This document shows positions 9,458 through 20,029 of a DNA stretch of 64,000 nt, in pieces (position 1 is the stretch's first letter; every line of letters begins with the position of its first letter). Under the pieces are notes generated by a model that saw only the letters and a list, made by a program, of their open reading frames with translations, did no database searches and was not told the DNA's origin. A program made the translations under genes and the position numbers. Location: NCBI RefSeq assembly GCF_021347895.1, contig NC_067135.1, positions 25,183,847 to 25,247,846 on the forward strand, given 5' to 3'. The stretch is from Acanthochromis polyacanthus (lineage: Eukaryota; Chordata; Actinopteri; Pomacentridae).

Positions 9458-11946
9458 ATGGTTTTAACTTTGTGTTTCTGGACTTTAACTGTCTGCTTGA
9501 CTTCTGTTCAGGGTGAGTTTTATTATTGCTCTATTGCGTCTGCAGGCTTGTTTCTCTGACCTGAGTGTGACTTCAGTGTGGGTTATGTGCTCTCTATGGT
9601 TTCTTTCCTTTTTCTTTGTTTGGCAGCTTCTCTGACTGTCGCATGTCGACTACAGACTGGAATAAGTTGGTTCTGACTTTGTGTCTCTGGACTTTAACTG
9701 TCTGTTTGACTTCTGTTCAGGGCGACTTTTAATTTTTTTTACTGCTACTAATAAGAATATGAATAATATTCAAAGTTTTTATATATATATACAGTGATCA
9801 GGCATAACATTATGAGCAAATGCCTTATACTGTGTTGGTCTCCTTTATGCTGCTAAAACTCCTCTGAGCCAGTGGGGCATGGACCCAGGACCTCTAGGGA
9901 TGTCCTGTGTCACCAGGATGGTGGCAGTGAATTCTGTGGGTTGCAGGGTGGGACCTACCTAGATCAGGCTTATCCTGGAACATCCCACAGATGCTCACAA
10001 AGATCTGGATCTGGGGACTGTGGAGCCTGGGTGAACACCACAGCTCTGTCATGTTCCCCGAGCCACTCCTGAGGACTTTCTTTCTCACACAGCACAAGCT
10101 CGCAGGGCAGACACTCCTCCTCACAGGGAGAAAAACAACCGGGAGTTTTATTCTGTGTCAGTGGAACGGGTCAGCAGCGCGAGGAGGGAGCCCTACTGTG
10201 TGAGCTAATTCATGCTTGTCAATGGGACTTAGAAATGTATATCCACACACATACTGTTGACGGAACTTGGTGATCGGGGAGTGACCCACCCAGTTGGAGG
10301 TGGAGACATTGAATTCATATAAATATCACTGCTGTGTTCAGCCTCATTCAGTCTTCCTCTTCAGACGGGGAAACTGGGTGACATTCATTTTTATAACTGC
10401 TACATTGATGTGGCTGAGATCTTCTTCTCTGGATTGTATGTTAATATCAGCTGTGTTTATGGTTTATTACAGGGCAGCTGGATGGAAACTCTCACTGTCC
10501 TGTTTGTCCACATCACTTTGAGGAGAAGGATCCACCACAAGCAGTGATTGGTGGGGACGTTGTTCTACCATGTTTCCCAAACTTCAGTATCAACGTGAAA
10601 GAAGATATACTGCAGTGGGGTAAAGGTAATAAAGACCTCTACGCAATTCAGGGCAATGGCATTAAACATGTGGACGAAGACTACAATGGCAGATTAAAGG
10701 TCTCCATTGAAGATTGGAAGAAGGGAGATGCTTCCCTCTGCCTCTCTGGAGTGAAGCAGTCAGATGAAGGACGGTACTGCTGCTGTATTCGAATGATTGG
10801 AAAACCCACATGCACAGTTGTGACTCTTGGTAAGAACTTTAACCACCACATCAGTGACACCACCCTTTGTAATAATGTCATTCTGTAGTTAGAACCATGT
10901 TGAAGAGCCTCTCTGTAGTCTGTAAGCACTGAGGAGTTTTAGTCCAGAACTGTAAAAACTGTCTTTAACAGTAGAACCTGATGTTAAATAAATGACAGCA
11001 GCTGTGGGTTCTCTGTACTGCAGAAAATAAGTGAACTTCAGCTGAACACATGAATCTTTTTCATGTTTCTCTTACAGCTGTGAAGGAAAAAGGTGAAGAA
11101 ACCAGCACAGGTCAGATAAGAATGAGCTGAATGAACAACAGTTGTTGACCACGTTTCTGTCTGTTGACTGTGAATGTGTTTAGTGTGGTTGGACATCAAT
11201 GATGAAATGTTTCAGGAGTTTCTACATGTTTATTGGTATTTTTAAAGTAAATCTGATGTTTTCTTGTGCTTCCTCATTGACAGAACACCCAGGTAACCTA
11301 CAGATTCCACCAAGTGAAGCTCCGACCAAGTCCACAGGACGAGGTAAGTAACTTGAGAACACCAAGTTCTTAGTTGGACTACGGACATGGATTATTCACA
11401 GCTGCATGTTGGGCTGCAAATGAATTCAAACACATCAGAACTTTTTTGTTGCAGCTTGAGACAAAAGAAAAGTGTTTCCTCATTCTCCCATTTACTTTGT
11501 GTAAAGCTCCAGTTCCACAGAGCATGATGCTGCCACCACCATGCCTGATGGTAGGTCTGGTGTTCTTGGGGTTAAAGGTCCCACTCTTGTTGGATTTACT
11601 GTCTCCTCTGTGGGATTTTTGTCTTCAGATAGAAGAGGAATGATGGCTGCTGTGGTTTTCTTCATCTTCCTGATCCTGGGTGGAGGAGGGACACTTTTGT
11701 TCAAACACAAGTGTCAACAACAAGAAGTAAGTCCTTCAGAGATAGAAACTTGGTTTTCTTAAAAGCCAAATGCTGTAAATGTGAATGGTTGCACTATGTT
11801 TAACAGACTTCATGCTGTCATTTCTGCTTGTTTTCTGTCTAACTCAGAGGTAATAATCTTTGAATTGTCTCTGTAGTCTGCAGACTGTGACTCCTCCCAT
11901 CAAAGTCCAGTTCAGAAGTTTTGTCCAACAGAACCTTGACAAGTGA
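9458..11946 (+). CDS. V-set Ig membrane protein, copy A (six exons)
   Basis: Inferred exons: 9458-9512 (signal peptide), 10473-10829 (V-set domain), 11078-11110 and 11284-11343 (short stalk), 11629-11726 (transmembrane), 11884-11946 (tail, TGA at 11944). All have AG/GT borders and agree in phase, giving 221 residues. The V domain shows [23 protein letters not shown] and [10 protein letters not shown], the Cys-Trp-DxGxYxC pattern, with extra cysteines near the second core Cys as in TIM-type domains and a body resembling B7/butyrophilin V domains. The membrane helix is [21 protein letters not shown]. The short tail has no tyrosine, so no ITIM or ITAM. It is probably a cell-surface receptor or ligand; its partner is unknown. 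A tail exon starting at 11877 (acceptor tgtag) is also possible and would end at 11939. The 7589 leader could replace exon 1. Confidence 0.7.
9655..9725 (+). pseudogene. Dead type B leader exon
   Basis: This matches the leader exon of copy B (14648-14702) and its flanks, including the acagactggaataag lead-in. The start codon is TTG instead of ATG (9668), and the donor reads GGGCGAC instead of GGGTGAC. The intron that follows matches that of copy B, so this was the original first exon of copy A. Confidence 0.7.
9785..10075. repeat. Dispersed fish repeat in intron 1 (copy A)
   Basis: It starts near cagtgatcaggcataacattatgag and runs to about 10075. It is almost the same as 14812-15085 in the matching intron of copy B, so it was present before the duplication. 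It resembles a common teleost interspersed repeat, but I cannot assign the class. 10076-10472 holds the rest of intron 1, including a TATA-like catataaatatc at 10316-10327 without a leader exon after it. Confidence 0.5.
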
Positions 11947-13365
11947 ATCTTTCTGCTCAGTTTCAGGATTCAAACCAACAACTCCTCCAGGACCAGCTGG
12001 ACTCAGTGAATGTGAAGAAGACCAGTTCTTGATGAGCACTTTATGTACTTTATGTACAGGACTGGTCTTATAAAGTCTGGATGCTGCTTGTAAATTTTGT
12101 ATATTTCTGTTAAAAAATTCTGCATTTCTTTGTATTTTGTCTGTTTTGCATCAGTGTCAACAACAAGTGGAACCAAATTCCTTCAGTCTGTTTCCATATT
12201 TGCTCCATGAAGCTGATTCTGATTCTGTCCAGCGACTAAATATTCTGTCACAGTTCAGACTGTAAAGCATCATGAATTCTGGATTTTCTAACATGTTCAA
12301 CAACTTTCTGAGGTCATCATTGCTCCGTGTTTTCCTAAACTGAATCCAGAAATGTATATTTGCTTCCCTTTTGTTTTTCTCAGATCTGTCGTTTCTCCTG
12401 TTTTATTTTTGATATGTTTTTTGCCGTTGAAAGAATTATGAGATAAATTTTGCTCATAAACAGCAGTAAAACTACTTTTCTGTTCCTCATGAAGTTGCTG
12501 CTGTTCAACACTGAATTCATTTTGATGTTTCAACATTTTTTATCCATTAAATCATCCCATGATTGTTAGTTTCCTTCTGCTCTGAATCCAAGAGACACTG
12601 AACAAGTTTTGTAAATTGTGATATTTAGAAAATTAAACTGAAAAAATAAACTCAATTTTCAATGTGATGCTCTCATGACTTACTGTTATTGTGACTCCAG
12701 TCTTTCCAATGCAAAGCCAATAGTTGGACGCTACATGTCACCATTTGGTCTTTTTTATCACTTCAACACTGTCATTTATCATTTATTTCTTCATTATTTT
12801 ATTCAATATGTTGTCACATGGCTGTCAATTGTGTTCAGCTCTGAATCAAACTGAAAATATGAGAAAAATAAATGAATTTAATGATCTTTTCTCTATTAAT
12901 CAGTGAAGATAAAAAGGCAGCAGTGTTTAGCCACAGAACAAAATATCTCAAAATAACATGAAAAAAAGCATATCTGGACACAAGACGTTTGGCTTGCTTC
13001 CCTCGTTTCACTAAAACCTCATTAAAAACCCTTTTTCAAAGTGTCTTCAAGTGTTTTCCTTGATTTCTAATAAAACAACGTGATGCTGCATCAAAGTCTC
13101 AGCTTTAATTTCACCAGTTTTGTAGCAGAACTGAAAGGAATGTTTGTGAGTCATCACCTGGTTAACACACAATACAAACACTGCAGGAGTACAGAAGGAC
13201 ATTTGGTTACTAAATGTTTGGTGTTAAACTAGTTTTAATGCTACAGTTTGCTCAGAGCTGATAGAAAGTTTCCTTTTAGACAAATAAGTTCACATATTGT
13301 CAGTTCCCAGGACTTTTCGTGTGACTGTTTATTAGTGACCAGAACAGACAGCTGAAACCGAAATT
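11947..13365 (+). other. 3' UTR and flank of Ig copy A
   Basis: 11947-12290 is the likely 3' UTR, matched by 17054-17400 and (inverted) 29680-30000. 12490-12960 is the unit-edge repeat shared with 6971-7440. 12961-13365 shows no gene. Confidence 0.6.
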
Positions 13366-14510
13366 GTGATCGAAATTTTATGTCTCCTCCCAAGCACAAG
13401 CCTCCTCCTCTACCTGCCTGGCTGCTGTTGGCTGCTGCCTGATCACGTGTCCACATATCAGAGAGAGTTCAGAGCTGAAAGACTTCATTCACCTGCTCAG
13501 CTTCAGACGCTGAGTTTCTCTCAGCACCTGGATGAGCTCATGGAAAAGGGAGGAACCTTCCAGCTCCTCCCAGAAGCAGACAGGAGAGAGCAGCTTTCTC
13601 CAGCTCTGCTTCAGGGAGGATCTGCAGCGAGTGGAGCTCCGGCAGGATTCATAGACGTGTTGTTATTCCTGTTTCATAGGCCAGCTGCACAAGTGTCCAA
13701 CAGAGAAGACGTGTTTTACCATCAGAGTGTCCATCCCACCACTGCTCTCAGGAGAGTCGCTTCTTCACCTCTTCTTTTCCACATTTTTCCATCTTTACGC
13801 ACACATTTTTTCACATTTCTCACCTCTTTTCACTTTCACTCCCACTTAGTTGGTCACATATTTCATTTTTTTCCCTTTCGTTCAACTTTTCCTTTTTTTT
13901 TTGGACCTTCTATTATGTGGTGAGTTACACAAACAGTAAAAGGTTGACAAACACACTGTGTTCCTGAAAGAATCCTCCAGCAACCACTCCAGACTGAAAC
14001 CTGCCTCTCTGTCCACTCACTCTGGTCTCAGCTTCCAGGTAAACACGGATCATGAGAATCACCCTGAAAACTCCAACCTACTTCACAGACAGTCATATTT
14101 TCACACACTTGATGGTAATAATAAAGAAAAGCTATTTCAAAGAGTTTCAGAATGCTGTACTGGCTGATTCTGGCCATCAAAAAGTGAGGAAAGCGAAAAA
14201 AGTCATCTCCTTAAAGGCCCTGGTGTAGTTGGCTCTCTGGATAACAGCCGTCCTTCCACTGAAAGAGACTGTTTTCATTTATCCTCTGGTGAAATGTTGC
14301 ACCGCTCAACAGACAGAGAGAGAAAAAGTGTAAATGAGCTCCTTCAGGTCTGTGTCGTCCAGGACAGAGTTTCTCCGTCTGAAGCTGAACACTGACCGAA
14401 GGCTGAGTGGAAATGGAAAGGCTGGCAGGATGGAAGTCTCCGCCTCCAACTGCTCTTTGTAAAGTAAATGAATGGCGGTGGATGGCAGTAGCGGAACGGG
14501 GTAATCCTGC
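13366..14510 (+). repeat. Duplicated spacer with exon-like open frame
   Basis: 13408-13660 is almost identical to 17928-18180. Both copies keep the same frame (from VSTYQREFRAERLHSPAQ to QLSPALLQGGSAASGA). Beyond it, 13960-14030 matches 18510-18570 directly, while 14160-14470 recurs inverted at 18590-18732 plus 23838-24010. I do not recognise the open frame; it may be an old exon of an unrelated gene carried along with the duplication. No splice pattern proves that it is coding. Confidence 0.5.
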
Positions 14511-14540
14511 CCAGTTGGTGGAGGTGGAGACATTTCATTC

Positions 14541-14550
14541 ATATAAATAT
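14541..14550 (+). promoter_or_regulatory. TATA-like box of Ig copy B
   Basis: atataaatat lies about 100 bases before the leader ATG at 14648. The same block occurs at 10316-10390 in copy A but without a leader exon behind it. Confidence 0.45.
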
Positions 14551-14647
14551 CACTGCTGTGTTCAGCGTCATTCAGTGTTCATCTTCAGACGGGGAAACTC
14601 TGTCAGTCTGTATTCCTGCCTCCATGCAGAAAACAGACTGGAATAAG

Positions 14648-14722
14648 ATGGTTCTGACTTTGTGTCTCTGGACTTTAATTGTCTGTTTGACTTCTGTTCA
14701 GGGTGACTTTCATTATCATTTT

Positions 14723-14809
<87 letters not shown>

Positions 14810-17053
14810 GGATGCACTGGTCAGTCATAACAATATGACCACGTGCCTTATACTGCGTTGGTCTGCTTTATGCTGCTAAAACTCCTCTGAGCCAGTGGGG
14901 CATGGACCCAGGACCTCTGGGGATGTCCTGTGTCACCAGGATGGTGGCAGTGAATTCTGTGGGTTGCAGGGTGGGACCTACCTAGATCAGGCTTATCCTG
15001 GAACATCCCATAGATGCTCACTAAGATCTGGATCTGGGGAGTGTAGAACCAGGATGAACACCTTAGCTCTGTCATGTTTCAACCTGGGGAACATGACAGA
15101 ACTTTATTTGTTCTTCCTGCACGTGTCCAGTGTGGACAGTCTGCATGGTCACTAAGTTTAGGTTGGACCTGTTGATGGTTAAATGTTCATCATGTGATCC
15201 TGTGCACATGGAGAAAGCATGAGTTGACGTTAAAAAATCATTTCATACCATCTGGATGTCCCATAATGTGATCATGTCCCTGAAAATGTCCAACTTCACC
15301 TGGTCCTTCAGGGAGAGTCTGTTCTGCAGCGACTGTGGATCCAGGACACAAGTTTGACAAACAGACTTTATCGCCTGCAGTTTTTCTTCAGTCTTGAACT
15401 GGAAGACACTTAAACATGCTCCAGTGATCCAGCCTGGTCAGAATGTTTCTGCTGTTTGAGCCTTGAGGAGGCAGTTTCTGACAGTCTGGTCCCGATCAGG
15501 TTCTACGTTGGCGTGTCTGAGATCTTCTTCTCTGGACTGGATGCTAATGTCAGCTGTGTTTGTGGTTTATTACAGGGCAGCTGGATGGAAACTCTCACTG
15601 TCCTGTTTCTCCACATCACTTTGAGGAGAAGGATCCACCACAAGCAGTGATTGGTGGGGACGTTGTTCTACCATGTTTCCCAAACTTCAGTATCAAGGTG
15701 AATGAAGATATACTGCAGTGGGGTAAAGGTAATAAAGACCTCTACGCAATTCAGGGCAATGGCATTAAACATGTAGACGAAGACTACAATGGCAGATTAC
15801 AGGTCTCCATTGAAGATTGGAAGAAGGGAGATGCTTCCCTTTGCCTCTCTGGAGTGAAGCAGTCAGATGAAGGACGGTACTGCTGCTGTATTCGAATGAT
15901 TGGAAAACCCACATGCACAGTTGTGACTCTTGGTAAGAACTTTAACCACCACATCAGTGACACCACCCTTTGTAATAATGTCATTCTGCAGTTAGAACCA
16001 TGTTGAAGAGCCTCTCTGTAGTCTGTAAGCACTGAGGAGTTTTAGTCCAGAACTGTAAAAACTGTCTTTAACAGTAGAACCTGATGTTAAATAAATGACA
16101 CAGCAGTTGTGGGTTCTCTGTACTGCAGAAAATAAGTGAACTTCAGCTGAACACATGAATCTTTTTCATGTTTCTCTTACAGCTGTGAAGGAAAAAGGTG
16201 AAGAAACCAGCACAGGTCAGATAAGAATGAGCTGAATGAACAACAGTTGTTGACCACGTTTCTGTCTGTTGACTGTGAATGTGTTTAGTGTGGTTGGACA
16301 TCAATGATGAAATGTTTCAGGAGTTTCTACATGTTTATTGGTATTTTTAAAGTAAATCTGATGTTTTTCTTGTGCTTCCTCATTGACAGAACACCCAGGT
16401 AACCTACAGATTCCACCAAGTGAAGCTCCGACCAAGTCCACAGGACGAGGTAAGTAACTTGAGAACACCAAGTTCTTAGTTGGACTACGGACATGGATTA
16501 TTCACAGCTGCATGTTGGGCTGCAAATAAATTCAAACACATCAGAACTTTTTTGTTGCAGCTTGAGACAAAAAGAAAAGTGTTTCCTCATTCTCCCATTT
16601 ACTTTGTGTAAAGCTCCAGTTCCACAGAGCATGATGCTGCCACCACCATGCCTGATGGTAGGTCTGGTGTTCTTGGGGTTAAAGGTCCCACTCTTGTTGG
16701 ATTTACTGTCTCCTCTGTGGGATTTTTGTCTTCAGATAGAAGAGGAATGATGGCTGCTGTGGTTTTCTTCATCTTCCTGATCCTGGGTGGAGGAGGGACG
16801 CTTTTGTTCAAACACAAGTGTCAACAACAAGAAGTAAGTCCTTCAGAGATAGAAACTTGGTTTTCTTAAAAGCCAAATGCTGTAAATGTGAATGGTTGCA
16901 CTATGTTTAACAGACTTCATGCTGTCATTTCTGCTCGTTTTCTGTGTAACTCAGAGGTAATAATCTTTGAATTGTCTCTGTAATCTGCAGACTGTGACTC
17001 CTCCCATCAAAGTCCAGTTCAGAAGTTTTGTCCAAAAGAATCTTGACAAGTGA
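14648..17053 (+). CDS. V-set Ig membrane protein, copy B (six exons)
   Basis: Inferred exons: 14648-14702 (signal peptide [19 protein letters not shown]), 15576-15932 (V-set), 16183-16215, 16390-16449, 16736-16833 (transmembrane), 16991-17053 (tail, TGA at 17051). Phases agree and the product is 221 residues, equal in length to copy A. The V exon differs from copy A at only six places I could find; four change the residue, including Cys to Ser in the HCPV(C/S)PHH stretch. The first tail acceptor of copy A (tgtag) is tgtaa here, so only the second acceptor (ctgcag) works. The tail again lacks tyrosine. Function is as for copy A: a single-V-domain surface protein of unknown partner. The near identity of introns suggests recent duplication or gene conversion. 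Confidence 0.72.
14726..14802. repeat. (CA)n microsatellite
   Basis: About 38 CA dinucleotides begin roughly 24 bases after the leader exon donor of Ig copy B. The equivalent place in copy A (9775-9795) has only short TA repeats. Confidence 0.95.
14812..15085. repeat. Dispersed fish repeat in intron 1 (copy B)
   Basis: Partner of the repeat at 9785-10075, in the same intron position and orientation. 15086-15575, the rest of intron 1, shows no gene; its last 60 bases match the end of intron 1 in copy A. Confidence 0.5.
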
Positions 17054-17904
17054 ATCTTCCTGCTCAGTTTCAGGATTCAAACCAACAACTCCTCCAGGAC
17101 CAGCTGGACTCAGTGATTGTGAAGAAGACCAGTTCTTGATGAGCACTTTATGTACTTTATGTACAGGACTGGTCTTATCTAGTCTGGATGCTGCTTGTAA
17201 ATTTTGTATATTTCTGTTAAAAAATTCTGCATTTCTTTGTATTTTGTCTGTTTTGCATCAGTGTCAACAACAAGTGGAACCAAATTCCTTCAGTCTGTTT
17301 CCATATTTGCTCCATGAAGCTGATTCTGATTCTGTCCAGCGACTAAATATTCTGTCACAGTTCAGACTGTAAAGCATCATGAATTCTGGATTTTCCAACA
17401 CATTCAACAACTTTCTGAGGTCGTCATTGGTCCATGTTTTCCTAAACTGAATCCAAAACTGTAAACTTGCTTCCCTTTTGTTCTACTCAGTTATGTCATT
17501 TCTCCTGTTTTTTTTAATAAAAATATATTTTACTGTCGTTAAAAGATTTATGAGAAAATAATATAAATAAACAGCAGAAACGTAATTTTGTGTTCCTGAT
17601 GAAGATTTTAATGTTCAACACTGATTTCATTTTCATGTTTCAACATTTTTTATCCAAAAAACCATCACATGAATGTTATTTTCCTTCAGGTCTGAATCCA
17701 ACAGACTGAACAAGTTCCTTAATTTGTGATATTTAGAAAAATAAACTGATCAAATAAACTCAACTAAGAATGCAATAATTTCATATTTTACTGTTATTTT
17801 GACTCCAGTCTTTTCAGTGCAAAGCCAAAAGTTGGACATCACCATTTAATTGATTTAGTCATTTCAACACTTAATTCGATCATTTATTTGATCATTATTT
17901 TATC
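17054..17904 (+). other. 3' UTR and flank of Ig copy B
   Basis: 17054-17400 matches the 3' UTR of copy A. 17600-17890 is a more diverged version of the unit-edge repeat. No gene is seen. Confidence 0.6.
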
Positions 17905-18732
17905 AATCACACAGCAAACACTACAGTCCCTCTACCTGCCTGGCTGCTGTTGGCTGCTGCCTGATCACGTGTCCACATATCAGAGAGAGTTCAGAGCTGA
18001 AAGACTTCATTCACCTGCTCAGCTTCAGACGCTGAGTTTCTCTCAGCACCTGGATGAGCTCATGGAAAAGGGAGGAACCTTCCAGCTCCTCCCAGAAGCA
18101 GACAGGAGAGAGCAGCTTTCTCCAGCTCTGCTTCAGGGAGGATCTGCAGCGAGTGGAGCTATAGGCAGGATTCATAGACGTGTTGTTATTCCTGCTTCAT
18201 AGTTCAGCTGCACAATGACAATAAAGATTCTTGATTCACAAGTGTCCAACAGAGAAGGCGTGTTTTACCATCAGATACCGACAGCTGGGATCCAGAGTGT
18301 CCACTCCACTGGTGCTCTTAGGAGAGTTGCTTCTTCACCTTTTCTTTGACACGTTTTTCCAGCTTTATTGAGAAATTTTTCCTCTCACTTTTAACCGACA
18401 TTTAGTTTTTCACATAGTTTTTTTTTCACTTTCTCTCACCTGTTTTTGTTGAACTTCTATTTTGTGGTGAGTTACACAAACACAGTAAAAGGTTGACAAA
18501 CACACTGTGTGCCTTAAAGAATCCTCCAGCAGCCAGTCCAGACTGAAACCTGCCTCCCTGTCCTCTGTTATCAGTTGTAAATCCTGTCCATCCACCCCCA
18601 TTCATTTACTTTACAATGAGCAAATGAGCAGCAGAGAGCAGTTGGAGGCGGAGACTTCCATCCTGCCAGCCTTTCCATTTCCACTCAGCCTTCAGTCAGT
18701 GTTCAGCTTCAGACGGAGAAACTCTGTCCTGG
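17905..18732. repeat. Second copy of spacer, partly inverted, LINE target
   Basis: 17928-18180 repeats 13408-13660 directly. 18590-18732 is the inverted form of about 14357-14500, and its continuation is found after the LINE at 23838. The LINE therefore landed inside this inverted block. Confidence 0.7.
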
Positions 18733-18820
18733 GGGGAACAGACGTGCGGTGTGAGTGTCGCGAGCTTGACGCAGCAACAACAACTCCGAGATCAACTACA
18801 AACGTTGAGGACGAGTCCCG

Positions 18821-20029
18821 ATGACTGAGAGCGAAGAAGAGGACGGTTGGCATAATCCGGTTTGTGACTGGGCCGGGATGGCTTCTCCGGCTTGGGGGGA
18901 GGAGGAGAATATGGATTTAGGTCGAGGCAGGTCGGGGTCCAGGCGAGGATCTAGAGCAGAGGAGGGGGTGAGTATGAGTCAAACCAGGAAGCGAGTTTTG
19001 GATCAAAATAGTTCAGATGAGGGCAGCGGTGTTGCAGCGCCGAAAAGGCCGGTAAGAGAGCAGCGAAACCCAAGGGTGATCCTAAAGTTTAGACCAGAGA
19101 GTGATATTAATAAGGTAGGTCTGATAGCGCTATCTAAAGATTTGAAGAAGAAATTGGGAGACGTTGAGTTAGCTAAAGTGCTGAGGGATGGTAGTTGGCT
19201 AATTGTTTGTAAATCAGAAGAGCAGAAAAAGAAAGTGTTGCAACTGGATCAAGTTTGTAAAGTTCATGTGAATGAGAAGAGAGTAATAGGAGAGAAAACA
19301 TTTGCACGTGGAGTTATAACAGGCATCCCTTTGGATGAGGATTTGGAAAAGTTTAAGCAGTGTTTGGGGGGTGTTGTGAGTGGAATTAGAAGAATGATGA
19401 AACGTGTAGATGGAAGAAGCATTGAGAGCCTGTCTATCCTTTTGGAATTCAAAGATAATGTTCTCCCTGAGAGAGTTCAAATGGGCTGCTTAAGTTTCCC
19501 TGTAAGAGAGTATGTACCCCCACCACTCCGGTGCTATAAGTGTCAGATGTATGGTCACATAGCGTCGGTCTGCAGGGGAAAGCAGAAATGTCCTAGGTGT
19601 AGTGGAGATCATCGAGTAGAGGAGTGTGGAGAGATTAACAGCCCAAAGTGCTGTAATTGCGGAGGACAACATGCAGTGACCTATGGTGGATGTGTGGTTA
19701 GGAGAAAAGCAGTGGAAGTCCAAAAGGTTAAAGTAGCACGTAACATCTCGTATGCTGAAGCTGTAAGGAAAGTCCAGGAGCAGAGTACAGTAGGAAGTAA
19801 AGGCAGCGCTAAGCAAGGTGATGTTATGAAGAAAGCTAATGTATCAATGGATGAGCTGATAGTCTTCTTAGCTTATGTGATAAACTGCACTGAACAGGTG
19901 AAGCATAAAACTGATAAAGTAAAAATAATTGTGAAGGGAGCAGAGATGTTCCTTGGTATGAAAGGGGTCACATGGGAGCAAGTTAACATGAGACTGGAGG
20001 AGGAGCAGGATGGAATGCTCGAAGTTTAA
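18821..20029 (+). CDS. LINE ORF1, gag-like nucleic-acid-binding protein
   Basis: The frame is open for 402 codons from the ATG at 18821, 88 bases inside the element. The N-terminal third is acidic and basic with no clear fold. The middle (about 90-220) is a predicted RNA-binding region of the type seen in I-like ORF1. Three zinc knuckles follow: CYKCQMYGHIASVC, CPRCSGDHRVEEC and CCNCGGQHAVTYGGC (about 238-292). The last knuckle has an irregular spacing. ORF1 protein coats the LINE RNA. Its TAA overlaps the ORF2 start as TAATG, which suggests coupled stop-restart translation of ORF2. The frame looks intact. Confidence 0.85.
   Translation: MTESEEEDGWHNPVCDWAGMASPAWGEEENMDLGRGRSGSRRGSRAEEGVSMSQTRKRVLDQNSSDEGSGVAAPKRPVREQRNPRVILKFRPESDINKVGLIALSKDLKKKLGDVELAKVLRDGSWLIVCKSEEQKKKVLQLDQVCKVHVNEKRVIGEKTFARGVITGIPLDEDLEKFKQCLGGVVSGIRRMMKRVDGRSIESLSILLEFKDNVLPERVQMGCLSFPVREYVPPPLRCYKCQMYGHIASVCRGKQKCPRCSGDHRVEECGEINSPKCCNCGGQHAVTYGGCVVRRKAVEVQKVKVARNISYAEAVRKVQEQSTVGSKGSAKQGDVMKKANVSMDELIVFLAYVINCTEQVKHKTDKVKIIVKGAEMFLGMKGVTWEQVNMRLEEEQDGMLEV

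Noticed and set aside
14558..14830. Thr-His and Cys-Val repeat open frames
   Set aside because: Translations of the (CA)n microsatellite.
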